This document shows, in pieces, positions 7,512 to 14,086 of a stretch of 33,563 nucleotides of DNA (its first letter is position 1; every line of letters starts with the position of its first letter). The notes below the pieces were generated by a model, which saw only the letters and a program-made list of their open reading frames with translations, searched no databases and had not been told where the DNA came from. This DNA comes from XN24 sp035514535 (lineage in GTDB: Bacteria; Pseudomonadota; Gammaproteobacteria; Steroidobacterales; XN24), in the NCBI GenBank assembly GCA_035514535.1, contig DATKAZ010000112.1, positions 1 to 33,563 on the forward strand. The letters are read 5' to 3'. The position numbers were made by a program, and so were the translations under genes.

Positions 7512-7763
7512 ATGCGTACCGTTACAGCGAGTGAAGCCAGGCAGGGGTTGGCGGAGATCATCGAGGCTGCCCGGCGCGAGCCCGTCGTTATCCAGCGTCA
7601 GAAGCGGGACGTGGCGGTGGTGATGTCGATGGATGAGTACGAGCGACTGGTCAATCTGAACGTCGCCGAGTTCCAGCGCTTCAGCGACCGCGTCGGCGCC
7701 AAGGCACAGGAAGCCGGCATGACAGAAGAGGTCCTGCAAGGATTGCTGAGCAGTGAGGACTGA
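7512..7763 (+). CDS. Phd/YefM-family antitoxin
   Basis: An 83-residue protein with the Phd/YefM N-terminal DNA-binding fold: MRTVTASEARQGLAEIIEAA, EPVVIQRQKRDVAVVMSMDEYERL. A variable, acidic C-terminal tail would wrap the toxin. It should neutralise the PIN-domain protein encoded immediately downstream and repress the promoter at 7456-7490. The coding regions overlap by 11 bases, the usual antitoxin-first coupled order. Confidence 0.9.
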   Translation: MRTVTASEARQGLAEIIEAARREPVVIQRQKRDVAVVMSMDEYERLVNLNVAEFQRFSDRVGAKAQEAGMTEEVLQGLLSSED

Positions 7764-8169
7764 CCGCAGGCTGGTGATCGACACCAACCTGTGGATCAGT
7801 CGCTTGCTCGTGCCCGGCGGTACGGCAGCCAGGGCCGCGGACCATGGACTCTCCTGGGGCATCCCGCTGATGTCCGAGGAAACGCTGACGGAGTTGAGCG
7901 AAGTCCTCTCCCGGGCCAGGTTCGACCGGTATGTTTCGCGCGAGGACCGGCAGCATTTCCTGCGCCTGCTCGGCGGAATTGTTCGGGTGATTCCCATCAC
8001 CCAGCGAATCGCTGCGTGCAGAGACCCCGAGGATGACAAGTTCCTCGATGTCGCGCTGAATGGCGAAGCGCACCTGATCCTGACAGGCGACCAGGATCTC
8101 CTGGAGCTGCATCCCTTCCACGGGATCGAGATTAACAGCCCGGCAGATTTCCTCAGGCTCACCCCATGA
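7753..8169 (+). CDS. PIN-domain toxin (putative ribonuclease)
   Basis: A 138-residue PIN-domain protein of the 'putative toxin, PIN family' group. Conserved acidic sites are visible: VIDTNLWIS (Asp10), an internal Glu in SEETLTELSEVL, DPEDDKFLDVA, and TGDQDLLEL. Such enzymes are Mg-dependent RNases that cut tRNA or mRNA when freed from antitoxin. The GTG start at 7753 overlaps the antitoxin gene. All catalytic positions expected for activity appear present, so this module looks functional, unlike higBA and ccdB in this window. Confidence 0.88.
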   Translation: MRTDRRLVIDTNLWISRLLVPGGTAARAADHGLSWGIPLMSEETLTELSEVLSRARFDRYVSREDRQHFLRLLGGIVRVIPITQRIAACRDPEDDKFLDVALNGEAHLILTGDQDLLELHPFHGIEINSPADFLRLTP

Positions 8170-8212
8170 GCCTCGGCTGCGAGAAGCTGTGCTGAAACAG
8201 GAGATCGTCGCC

Positions 8213-9226
8213 ATGCTCGAAGAAATCCGCCAACACGTCACCCACGTCCGTGTCCGTTCGCCGCAGACTTACCGCAACCTCAGCGTTTTCCCGCTGCAGC
8301 ACCAGGCCGATAGCGAGTTGCATTACCTCACGCTCGCCGAGGCGCTCCTCCACGGCAAGGGCGCGTTCACCATCAAGGAGGTCTCCGGCGCCGGCAGCGT
8401 GCCGGAGCTGCTGGTCGCCAACGGTCTCAAGGAGGACGTGCTGATCCTCGAGGGCGAGGAGCTCATCGGCGCCAAGCAGAATCGCGTGCCGAATCTCACG
8501 CTGCTGGTGCCGGCGGGCACGGAGGTGCGATTGCCGGTGAGCTGTGTCGAGGCGGGGCGCTGGTCCTATGCGACGCCCGAGTTCACGGAGGCGCCGCGCA
8601 CGCAGTTTGCGTCCGGCCGGGCGCGCAAGGTTGCATCCGTGTCCATGTCCATGCGCCACTCCGGCCTGCGTCACTCGGACCAGGGCGAGGTGTGGGGCCA
8701 GATCGCGGAGAAGGCGGCGTCGCTCGGCACGCATTCACCGACTGCCGCGATGTCCGACATGTACCGCGACCGGCAGCCGCAGCTGGAGGACTATGCGGCG
8801 GCGCTGCGGGAGGCGACATCGGGTGCGCACGGCGCGGCGTTCGCCGTCGGCGCGCGCATCATCGGCCTGGACATCTTCGACCGCGCAGCGACGTGCGAGA
8901 AGCTGGCGGGCAAGGTGCTCGCGGGATATGCGCTGGAGGCGGTGTCGGAACCCTGTGACAAGGCATTCCGCGTGCCCACGCCCGCCGCGGTCAGGCGGCT
9001 GCTGGCGGACCTGACCAGTGGCGAGATCCAGTCCTATCCGGCCCTCGGTGCGGGCACCGACCTGCGCTTTTCCGGGCGCGACAGCGTCGGCGGCGGCCTG
9101 TTCGTGGATAACGCCCTGGTGCACCTCGCCGCATTCCCGGCCAAGCGGGCCAGCATGGGACCGGGCCACACGGCCACGGACCGGGCACGGCGATACGGAG
9201 GGTCCAATCGGTCGCGTGCGGCATAA
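8213..9226 (+). CDS. ARPP-1 (DUF6569) domain protein
   Basis: The 337-residue protein starts at ATG 8213, with AGGAG 9 bases upstream; a GTG at 8189 is less likely. Sequence such as NLSVFPLQ, YLTLAEALLHGKGAFTIKEVS, VLILEGEELIGAKQNR and SCVEAGRWSY is typical of the ARPP-1 family. That family was named for association with ADP-ribosylglycohydrolase and rhodanese-phosphatase genes and its biochemical role is unknown. RIIGLDIFD near the C-terminal third is also family-like. It follows the PIN toxin by 43 bases and is convergent with the NYN genes. Whether it belongs functionally with either is unknown. Confidence 0.75.
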   Translation: MLEEIRQHVTHVRVRSPQTYRNLSVFPLQHQADSELHYLTLAEALLHGKGAFTIKEVSGAGSVPELLVANGLKEDVLILEGEELIGAKQNRVPNLTLLVPAGTEVRLPVSCVEAGRWSYATPEFTEAPRTQFASGRARKVASVSMSMRHSGLRHSDQGEVWGQIAEKAASLGTHSPTAAMSDMYRDRQPQLEDYAAALREATSGAHGAAFAVGARIIGLDIFDRAATCEKLAGKVLAGYALEAVSEPCDKAFRVPTPAAVRRLLADLTSGEIQSYPALGAGTDLRFSGRDSVGGGLFVDNALVHLAAFPAKRASMGPGHTATDRARRYGGSNRSRAA

Positions 9227-9243
9227 CGAATTGATGCATCTCG

Positions 9244-9666
9244 TCACGCACCTAATTTCCAGGCCTCGAAAAACTCCGCCGGCTCCAGGACGCTCGCGCC
9301 GCGCTTCCTCGCCCGGCGCGCGAGCTTGATGTCACGGGTCACCACGACCAGCTGCGCTTCCTTGCCGGCTTGCAGGTGCTCGTTCACGTGCTCGAGGATG
9401 GCCGTGTCGGCGCGCTGGTCCCCTTCGCCGCCAGGGTAGATCACGCGCAGCTGCTCCGAGGGGGACTCGGTCCCAGGCGCGCTGCCGTCGAAGTACAGGA
9501 ATACCTCCGGGCCGGGTGGAATGAAGGCCCGCGCCAGGCGTTGGATCAACTCTTCGCGGGCCGCCGTGCCGGGATGGCCCTCCGCAAGCTGCTCGAGAAA
9601 GGCCTGCCGCATGGCGTAGAGGACGTTGTGTCCGTCAAGGATGTACGTGAGCGGTGGTGCGGGCAT
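9244..9666 (-). CDS. YacP/Rae1-like NYN-domain nuclease
   Basis: A 140-residue protein with the PIN-like NYN fold: YILDGHNVLYAMR at the N-terminus, VFLYFDGSAPG, GDQRADTAILEHVN, and VVVTRDIKLARRARKRGASVLEP near the end. Acidic residues at the expected metal-binding positions are present. YacP/Rae1 relatives include a ribosome-associated mRNA endonuclease in Bacillus. I chose ATG 9666 because it directly precedes the conserved core and has GAAGAG just upstream; it starts 32 bases inside the end of the upstream NYN gene, so the two are probably co-expressed. Confidence 0.8.
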   Translation of the reverse strand: MPAPPLTYILDGHNVLYAMRQAFLEQLAEGHPGTAAREELIQRLARAFIPPGPEVFLYFDGSAPGTESPSEQLRVIYPGGEGDQRADTAILEHVNEHLQAGKEAQLVVVTRDIKLARRARKRGASVLEPAEFFEAWKLGA

Positions 9667-10381
9667 TGCTCTTCGGCCTGATGTACCACTGCGCGGTCGG
9701 GCTGTCATTGTCGCTGCGCTCTTCCTTGACCTCCACGTACTTCAGGCTCTTCACCAGCGCGCCGAGTTTCGCGAAGCCGTGCTCGCGCGCGTCGAAGGCC
9801 GGGTTGTTCTTCACCAGCATGGACCCGACGGCCGAGAGAGGCGCCCAGCCATCCTCTCGGGCCACCGCCTCCATGGCGCTCAGTATGTCCCGCTTCAGCT
9901 TGGCCGGGTCTGCCTTCGCATCGACGGCGGCGCCCGCTGGTTGCCCCAGGTTTTCGCTGTAGATGAACTTGTCACAGGCATTCACAAAAGCCATTGGCGT
10001 TTTCTTCTCACCGAAGCCGTAGACCGGGAGTCCAGCCTCCCGGATCCGCGTGGCGAGCCGCGTGAAGTCGCTGTCGGACGAAACCAGACAGAACCCGTCC
10101 ACGACTCCGACGTGCAAGAGATCCATCGCGTCGATGATCAGGGCCGAGTCTGTCGAGTTCTTGCCGCTCGTGTAGCTGAACTGCTGGATTGGCTGGATGG
10201 CCATCTCGTGGAGGACTTCCTTCCATGCCTTGAGATTCTGCGTGGTCCAGTCGCCGTAGGCCCGCTTCACCGTCGCAGTGCCATAGCGAGAGACCTCCGC
10301 CAGCAGCTCATGCACGGCCTTCGCCTGGGCGTTGTCGCCGTCGATCAGGACAGCGAGCCTCGGGTTATTTGAGTTGGCCAT
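9635..10381 (-). CDS. LabA-like NYN nuclease with C-terminal OST-HTH/LOTUS domain
   Basis: The 248-residue protein starts at ATG 10381, with AGGGA upstream. Residues 1-145 form a LabA-type NYN domain: LAVLIDGDNAQAKAV, KRAYGDWT, KNSTDSALIIDAMDLLH, LVSSDSDFTRLATRIREAG, VYGFGEKKTP, and a Cys-Asp-Lys-Phe-Ile-Tyr end. The C-terminal region (about 168-235, LKRDILSAMEAVAREDGWAPLSAVGSML) matches an OST-HTH/LOTUS domain, which binds RNA in other proteins. The combination suggests an RNA-directed nuclease. A longer frame up to 10534 adds residues that do not fit the family and overlaps the divergent gene at 10492. Confidence 0.85.
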   Translation of the reverse strand: MANSNNPRLAVLIDGDNAQAKAVHELLAEVSRYGTATVKRAYGDWTTQNLKAWKEVLHEMAIQPIQQFSYTSGKNSTDSALIIDAMDLLHVGVVDGFCLVSSDSDFTRLATRIREAGLPVYGFGEKKTPMAFVNACDKFIYSENLGQPAGAAVDAKADPAKLKRDILSAMEAVAREDGWAPLSAVGSMLVKNNPAFDAREHGFAKLGALVKSLKYVEVKEERSDNDSPTAQWYIRPKSNARTTAHVHP

Positions 10382-10491
10382 GACGTTCCCTGTCTTAATG
10401 TCAATGCGGGCTGTCAGTGTAATGAATTCCAGCGTTTTGTCCGGATAAGCGCAATCGTCGCTGCGGACCGTGGTTCGTACGCTCGGAGTAC

Positions 10492-10734
10492 ATGGACTTT
10501 GAGATTCTGACACGGATTTCCGGAATTGAAACAATCGCTTCGGGAGCGGGGATACGCGAGATAGCGCGGCTCCGCCGCCGCTACGGGTTGGGCAGATGGC
10601 GAAAAAGGAGAGGGTATGCTTTAGTTCGCCTTGCCGGCGGAGATGTTGCGGAAGCGGAATTGCACTGGTATGAGGCTCACGGCATCGGGCGCCGCGAGGT
10701 CAAGATCAAGAGGCTCCTGCGAGGGTGGCCATAG
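10492..10734 (+). CDS. Small basic conserved protein of unknown function
   Basis: An 80-residue basic protein with MDFEILTRISGIETIASGAG, LRRRYGLGRWRKRRG and a C-terminal AELHWYEAHGIGRREVKIK. I recall similar short hypothetical proteins in many Proteobacteria but know no assigned function. GGAG lies immediately before the start. It is divergent from the NYN operon and ends two bases before the next small gene. The basic charge suggests nucleic acid binding, which is inference. Confidence 0.65.
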   Translation: MDFEILTRISGIETIASGAGIREIARLRRRYGLGRWRKRRGYALVRLAGGDVAEAELHWYEAHGIGRREVKIKRLLRGWP

Positions 10735-10736
10735 AG

Positions 10737-10964
10737 ATGACTGTTTCGACAAGAAGACTTTTCATTTGCCTGGACAACAACGGGTACGAGGCGTCTCTCG
10801 AGCGACGCAAGATCTATGTCGCGTTGCCGGATGACGGTGCGGAGAATTTTGGTCAACTGCGGATCATCGATGAATCCGGAGAGGACTACCTGTATCCGGC
10901 TGAGCGCTTCGTTGTGGCCGACCTGCCGCAGTCGACACGTCGACGTGTGCTGGAGTCCGCCTGA
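10737..10964 (+). CDS. Small conserved protein of unknown function
   Basis: A 75-residue protein: MTVSTRRLFICLDNNGYEASLERRK..., with GQLRIIDESGEDYLYPAERFVVADLP. This is a recognisable widespread hypothetical family (short, with a CxDNxGYEASLExRKIY start and SGEDYLYP motif), often near toxin-antitoxin or genomic-island genes. GAGGGTGG lies 8 bases upstream of ATG 10737. The preceding gene ends two bases before it, so the pair probably forms an operon. No function is assigned; a role as a module with its neighbour is inference. Confidence 0.7.
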   Translation: MTVSTRRLFICLDNNGYEASLERRKIYVALPDDGAENFGQLRIIDESGEDYLYPAERFVVADLPQSTRRRVLESA

Positions 10965-10991
10965 CGTTCGATAGCGACCGTCAAATCGAGG

Positions 10992-11105
10992 CAGGTGACG
11001 GACGGCGCACGGATACTGGGCGATATCGTGCCGCTCGTCATACACTTGATGATGGAAAATCCGAACCAGTTATGGGGCGATCCTTGTTATCCGGTAGTTG
11101 ACTGA
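10992..11105 (+). pseudogene. C-terminal remnant of a second HEPN gene (37 codons)
   Basis: The frame from 10992 to a TGA at 11103-11105 reads QVTDGARILGDIVP and continues to WGDPCYPVVD. It matches residues 187-223 of the complete HEPN protein at 1029-1700 in 32 of 37 positions. Many of the nucleotide differences are synonymous, so this is an older, diverged copy and not a recent duplication. The N-terminal 186 residues, including the R-X4-H motif, are absent and the preceding DNA is unrelated. There is no start codon or ribosome-binding site for it. Confidence 0.85.
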
Positions 11106-11117
11106 GGGAGTTCAGCG

Positions 11118-11330
11118 ATGGCAGACCTGCAGGAACTGAGAGAAAACTTCGAGCACTTCGATCGCGATGACAACGGCCGGATCGATCGCGCCGAGTTCAA
11201 GAAGCTGATGGCCGTGCTGGGCGCGGACGCGCCGGCGGACGAGCTGGACATCGGCTTCGATGTCGTCGATACGGATGACGACGGCGCGATCGATTTCCAC
11301 GAGTTTGCGAGCTGGTGGATGAATCGCTGA
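11118..11330 (+). CDS. Two-EF-hand calcium-binding protein
   Basis: A 70-residue protein with two complete EF-hand loops. Loop 1 is residues 15-26 (DRDDNGRIDRAE) and loop 2 is residues 51-62 (DTDDDGAIDFHE). Both have acidic residues at 1, 3, 5 (Asn in loop 1) and Glu at 12. There is no signal peptide, so it is likely cytoplasmic. GAGGGAG lies before ATG 11118. The gene overlaps the next gene, a membrane-anchored lytic transglycosylase, by 16 bases, which suggests joint expression and perhaps calcium-linked control of that enzyme. Confidence 0.9.
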   Translation: MADLQELRENFEHFDRDDNGRIDRAEFKKLMAVLGADAPADELDIGFDVVDTDDDGAIDFHEFASWWMNR

Positions 11331-12184
11331 CGCACATCAGGCCCGCCATCGGAAATCGCAAGCGCAAGCTCCGGAAGAAACACCCCCGTCGTTTCCGCTT
11401 TGCCGCCATGCTGCCGAGCGCCGGCACGCGGCGGAAGTGGTGGCGCGCTTTCCGGCGCACACCCGCATTTGTTCAAGTCATCGTCGGCGTCGCGGTCGTC
11501 GCCATGTTATGGCTCGCGGTCAACGGGGCCTATCAAGTCGTGCGCAAGCCCTCCGAGCTCTTCTTTCCGGTCAGCGGTAGGTTGTACAAGACGCCGTCGC
11601 AGACATGGAGGACGTATGCGCCGCTGTTTCGGCGCCATGCGACGGAGGTGATCACACCGGACCTGCTCGCCGCGCTCGCGCAGGTGGAGGGGTCGGGCAA
11701 CCCGATCGTCCGGACCTACTGGCGCTGGACACTGACTCGCCAGCCGTTCGAAGTCTATCGTCCCGCATCGAGTGCGGTCGGCATGTATCAGCTTACGAAC
11801 GGCACGTTTGCGCAAGCCCGGCGCTACTGTATTCGTCGCAATGCGGTCGTGGAGGACGGGCCGTGGCATGACTTCCAATCGTGTTGGTTCAACAGCCTCT
11901 ACACGCGCGTCGTGCCCTCGCACGCAATCGAGCTTACATCGGCTTACCTCGATCGGCAGGTCACGCAAGTGCTCGAGCGCCACGGAATCGCCCGTGCGAC
12001 GCTCGAGCAGAAGCAGAACCTCGCAGCCGTGATTCACCTGTGCGGCGCCGGCGCCGGCTCGGCCTACGCCCGGCGAGGGCTTGTCCCGTCCGAGGGGCAG
12101 CGCTGCGGCGATCACGACCTGGGGACTTATCTCGCAAAGATCGATGCGATGAAGACGCGGTTCGCTCGGCTCGACGCCGAATGA
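11315..12184 (+). CDS. Membrane-anchored lytic transglycosylase-like protein (SLT fold)
   Basis: A 289-residue protein with a basic N-terminus, one membrane segment at about residues 50-72 and a periplasmic SLT-like domain. The catalytic Glu is probably Glu125 in LLAALAQVEGSGNP, followed by the family motif SAVGMYQLTNGTFAQA. Several Cys residues in the periplasmic part may form disulfides. Lytic transglycosylases cut peptidoglycan between MurNAc and GlcNAc. The GTG start at 11315 overlaps the EF-hand gene; an internal ATG at 11408 would still retain the membrane segment. Both starts have weak ribosome-binding sites. Confidence 0.8.
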   Translation: MDESLTHIRPAIGNRKRKLRKKHPRRFRFAAMLPSAGTRRKWWRAFRRTPAFVQVIVGVAVVAMLWLAVNGAYQVVRKPSELFFPVSGRLYKTPSQTWRTYAPLFRRHATEVITPDLLAALAQVEGSGNPIVRTYWRWTLTRQPFEVYRPASSAVGMYQLTNGTFAQARRYCIRRNAVVEDGPWHDFQSCWFNSLYTRVVPSHAIELTSAYLDRQVTQVLERHGIARATLEQKQNLAAVIHLCGAGAGSAYARRGLVPSEGQRCGDHDLGTYLAKIDAMKTRFARLDAE

Positions 12185-12269
12185 GACTGAAAGTTGAAGT
12201 TCGGAAACTCAACGAACGCGCCGGAAAAAGGCCGTCGAATGTTGAGAGGGCGGTACTTACGCTTGGCAC

Positions 12270-12512
12270 GTGGCCGTCTACAAGTACACAGACTATTTCG
12301 AGAAAGAAGTACTGCGTAAACGGCCGTACCTGAGGCGGTCCTGGTGCATCTACGTCCTCGAGAACGCCGTTCTGTCCGAACCTCAGGAGCACGACAGGAT
12401 CCGATTTTGGGCCGCTGTACCGCAACTCGGCGACCGATACTTGAGGGTCGTGACTCTCGGGGATAGAGTGACTATCCACAATGCCTTTCCCGACCGGGGA
12501 TTCAAGCCATGA
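12270..12512 (+). CDS. Putative toxin-like protein paired with DUF2283
   Basis: An 80-residue protein: MAVYKYTDYFEKEVLRKRPYL..., WCIYVLENAVLSEPQEHDRIRFWAAVPQLGDRYLRVVTL, ending in IHNAFPDRGFKP. The pattern resembles small DUF4258/BrnT-like proteins that sit before DUF2283 genes; I recognise the pairing rather than a named family. Its TGA overlaps the ATG of the DUF2283 gene (ATGA). The start is a GTG without a good ribosome-binding site. By analogy with RelE/BrnT-type pairs it may be an RNase toxin, but no catalytic residues can be assigned with confidence. Confidence 0.65.
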   Translation: MAVYKYTDYFEKEVLRKRPYLRRSWCIYVLENAVLSEPQEHDRIRFWAAVPQLGDRYLRVVTLGDRVTIHNAFPDRGFKP

Positions 12513-12727
12513 AACTGAGCTATTACCCGGAAACAGATTCGCTGTACATCGACCTGTCGGAACGGCCGAGCGCCGAGAGCCGGGAGATCTCGGAGGGGGT
12601 CGTGCTCGATTACGATGCGGATGGGCGCCTGGTCGGAATCGATATCGACCATGCCTCGAGCAAGGTCGAGCTCAAGAAACTAATTCTGAGCAAGTTACCC
12701 GGCAAGGTTGAAACGGCTGCCGCGTGA
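12509..12727 (+). CDS. DUF2283 protein, putative antitoxin partner
   Basis: A 72-residue protein of the DUF2283 family: MKLSYYPETDSLYIDLSERP, SREISEGVVLDYDADGRLVGIDIDHASSKVEL. DUF2283 proteins are short, usually encoded next to small toxin-like genes, and lack a proven mechanism. The start overlaps the upstream stop by four bases, so translation is coupled. The order is toxin-like first, as in higBA or brnTA. Confidence 0.85.
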   Translation: MKLSYYPETDSLYIDLSERPSAESREISEGVVLDYDADGRLVGIDIDHASSKVELKKLILSKLPGKVETAAA

Positions 12728-12784
12728 CTGACACTCCAACGCACTGACAACGGCAGCACGATCCTCACACCGCTCTTCTGCCAT

Positions 12785-12801
12785 GGCTCATGCCATGAGC
12801 C
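12785..12801 (+). repeat. Hairpin upstream of the HIRAN gene
   Basis: GGCTCAT GCC ATGAGCC is a perfect 7-bp inverted repeat with a three-base loop. It lies between the DUF2283 gene and the HIRAN gene. No T-tract follows, so it is a weak candidate for a terminator or an RNA-stability element. Confidence 0.4.
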
Positions 12802-12866
12802 CGCCACTCCCTATGCTGAAGCTGCCGGGCCAAGTCGTCCGGTGTATCGCAGGGGAGCCCATCGTC

Positions 12867-13280
12867 ATGAACGTCCGTCCGCGCCGCAATTTTCTCAAGC
12901 ACCTGCTGGCGCTGCCGCTGCTCGGCGTGCCAACGGTCGCGTCGGTCACGCCAGCCACGGTCCGGGAGTACGATCTGAGCATCTTTCCGATCGCCGGCTT
13001 TGGCTACTACGACGGTCCGCGGCTGCTTGATCGCCTGCAGCAGGACGTTCCACTGCAGCTCGTGCTCGAACCGGACAACCCTTATGACCAGCGCGCCGTC
13101 CGCATCGAGGCCTTCGGCCGCCACATCGGCTATGTGCCACGCAGCGACAACGGGCCGATCAATCGGCTGCTGATCCAGGACGCGCCGGTCGAGGCACGCG
13201 TATTTACGGCGGGGTCCCGTGTTCCAACCCTCGATACGGTGATGGTAGCGGTCGCGATAAGGCAGGGCCATTTGTCCTGA
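12867..13280 (+). CDS. HIRAN-domain protein with twin-arginine signal peptide
   Basis: The 137-residue protein starts at ATG 12867, with AGGGGAG 9 bases upstream; a longer frame from 12783 has no such site. Residues 5-30 (RPRRNFLKHLLALPLLGVPTVA) carry an RRxFLK twin-arginine motif and a hydrophobic core. The rest is a HIRAN domain: FPIAGFGYYDG, LVLEPDNPYDQRAVRIEAFGRHIGYVPRSDN. HIRAN domains otherwise bind DNA ends in helicases or occur alone. Export of the folded domain is predicted from the motif, and the role outside the cytoplasm is unknown. Confidence 0.82.
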   Translation: MNVRPRRNFLKHLLALPLLGVPTVASVTPATVREYDLSIFPIAGFGYYDGPRLLDRLQQDVPLQLVLEPDNPYDQRAVRIEAFGRHIGYVPRSDNGPINRLLIQDAPVEARVFTAGSRVPTLDTVMVAVAIRQGHLS

Positions 13281-13311
13281 ATCCGTTGGACTTCCGCAGA
13301 TATCGAACCTG

Positions 13312-13341
13312 GTGTGTATATAATCGCTAATTTATACACAC
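13312..13341 (+). promoter_or_regulatory. Operator and -10 element of vapBC
   Basis: GTGTGTATA (13312-13320) and TATACACAC (13333-13341) form a perfect 9-bp inverted repeat with a 12-base spacer, ending just before vapB. TATAAT at 13319-13324 lies in the left arm and is a consensus -10. No clear -35 was found. Binding of the VapBC complex here would occlude the promoter. Confidence 0.75.
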
Positions 13342-13355
13342 TTGGACCGATGACC

Positions 13356-13547
13356 ATGCGAACCAACATCGTGATCGACGACAAGCTGATGGCCGAGGCC
13401 CTCAAGGTGACTGGTGCGCACACCAAGCGCGAGGTGGTCGAGCTGGGCCTGCGGGCCCTCGTGCAGCTGAAGCAGCAGGAGCGTATTCGCGGCTACCGCG
13501 GCAAGCTGAAATGGACGGGTGACCTGGAGCGCATGAGGACGGATTGA
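13356..13547 (+). CDS. vapB: VapB antitoxin (DUF2191 type)
   Basis: A 63-residue protein, MRTNIVIDDKLMAEALKVTG..., with TKREVVELGLRALVQLKQQERIRGYRGKL. This is a ribbon-helix-helix VapB of the DUF2191 type, which binds the operator as a dimer and blocks VapC through its C-terminal tail. An ATG two codons earlier (13350) is equally possible. Its TGA overlaps the vapC ATG. Confidence 0.9.
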   Translation: MRTNIVIDDKLMAEALKVTGAHTKREVVELGLRALVQLKQQERIRGYRGKLKWTGDLERMRTD

Positions 13548-13939
13548 TGGTCCTTGTGGATTCCAGCGTCTGGATCGACTACTTCATCGGCGTCGCGACG
13601 CGGCAAACGGACTTGCTGGACCGGCTCCTCGGGCGGGAGCCCGTTGCGGTCGGCGACCTGGTGCTGGCGGAAGTGTTGCAGGGGTTTCGCATTGATGCAG
13701 ATTACCGCGCCGCCCGGGCCATGCTCGGCAGCCTGGTGACGTTCGAGATGCTCGGCGCGGCCCGGGCGATCAAGGTGGCGGAGAACTACCGGGCATTGCG
13801 CAGGCAAGGCGTCACCGTGCGCAAAACGACGGACGCCGTGATCGCGACCTTCTGCATCGAGCAGCAGCTGCCGCTGTTGTACTCCGATCGAGACTTCGAT
13901 CCTTTTGTGACGCACCTGGGGCTGAACTCCGCCGACTGA
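13547..13939 (+). CDS. vapC: VapC toxin, PIN-domain RNase
   Basis: A 130-residue PIN protein: MVLVDSSVWIDYFIG (first Asp), VLAEVLQGF (Glu), RKTTDAVIATFCIEQQLPLLYSDRDFDPF (acidic pair). All four acidic positions expected for Mg binding are visible. VapC enzymes cut initiator tRNA or rRNA loops when released from VapB. The TGATG overlap with vapB is standard. With an intact operator, antitoxin and toxin, this is the most complete toxin-antitoxin module in the window. Confidence 0.92.
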   Translation: MVLVDSSVWIDYFIGVATRQTDLLDRLLGREPVAVGDLVLAEVLQGFRIDADYRAARAMLGSLVTFEMLGAARAIKVAENYRALRRQGVTVRKTTDAVIATFCIEQQLPLLYSDRDFDPFVTHLGLNSAD

Positions 13940-14086
13940 TGCTCGTTTGTTGCGTTTGCGCAACGCTCTTGCGCAATGCGCATATAACTACTAATAGTTA
14001 ACGATCTGCCGGCGCGTCCCGCGGCACGCCGGCCGACACGCCCGTGTTGCCCGTTAACGACAAGCAAGAAGCAGGAGGCCATGGCC
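13940..14086 (+). promoter_or_regulatory. Leader region of the TonB-dependent receptor gene
   Basis: The 147 bases before the receptor gene are AT-richer and contain GTTGCG/CGCAAC repeats near 13950-13965, a possible -10 (TATAAC, 13983-13988) without a matching -35, and a GC-rich hairpin GCCGGCG/CGCCGGC at 14008-14033. GTTAACGA is repeated at 13997-14004 and 14053-14060. A strong AGGAGG (14073-14078) lies 8 bases before ATG 14087. The hairpin could act in transcript control, but nothing matches a riboswitch I know. Confidence 0.4.
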
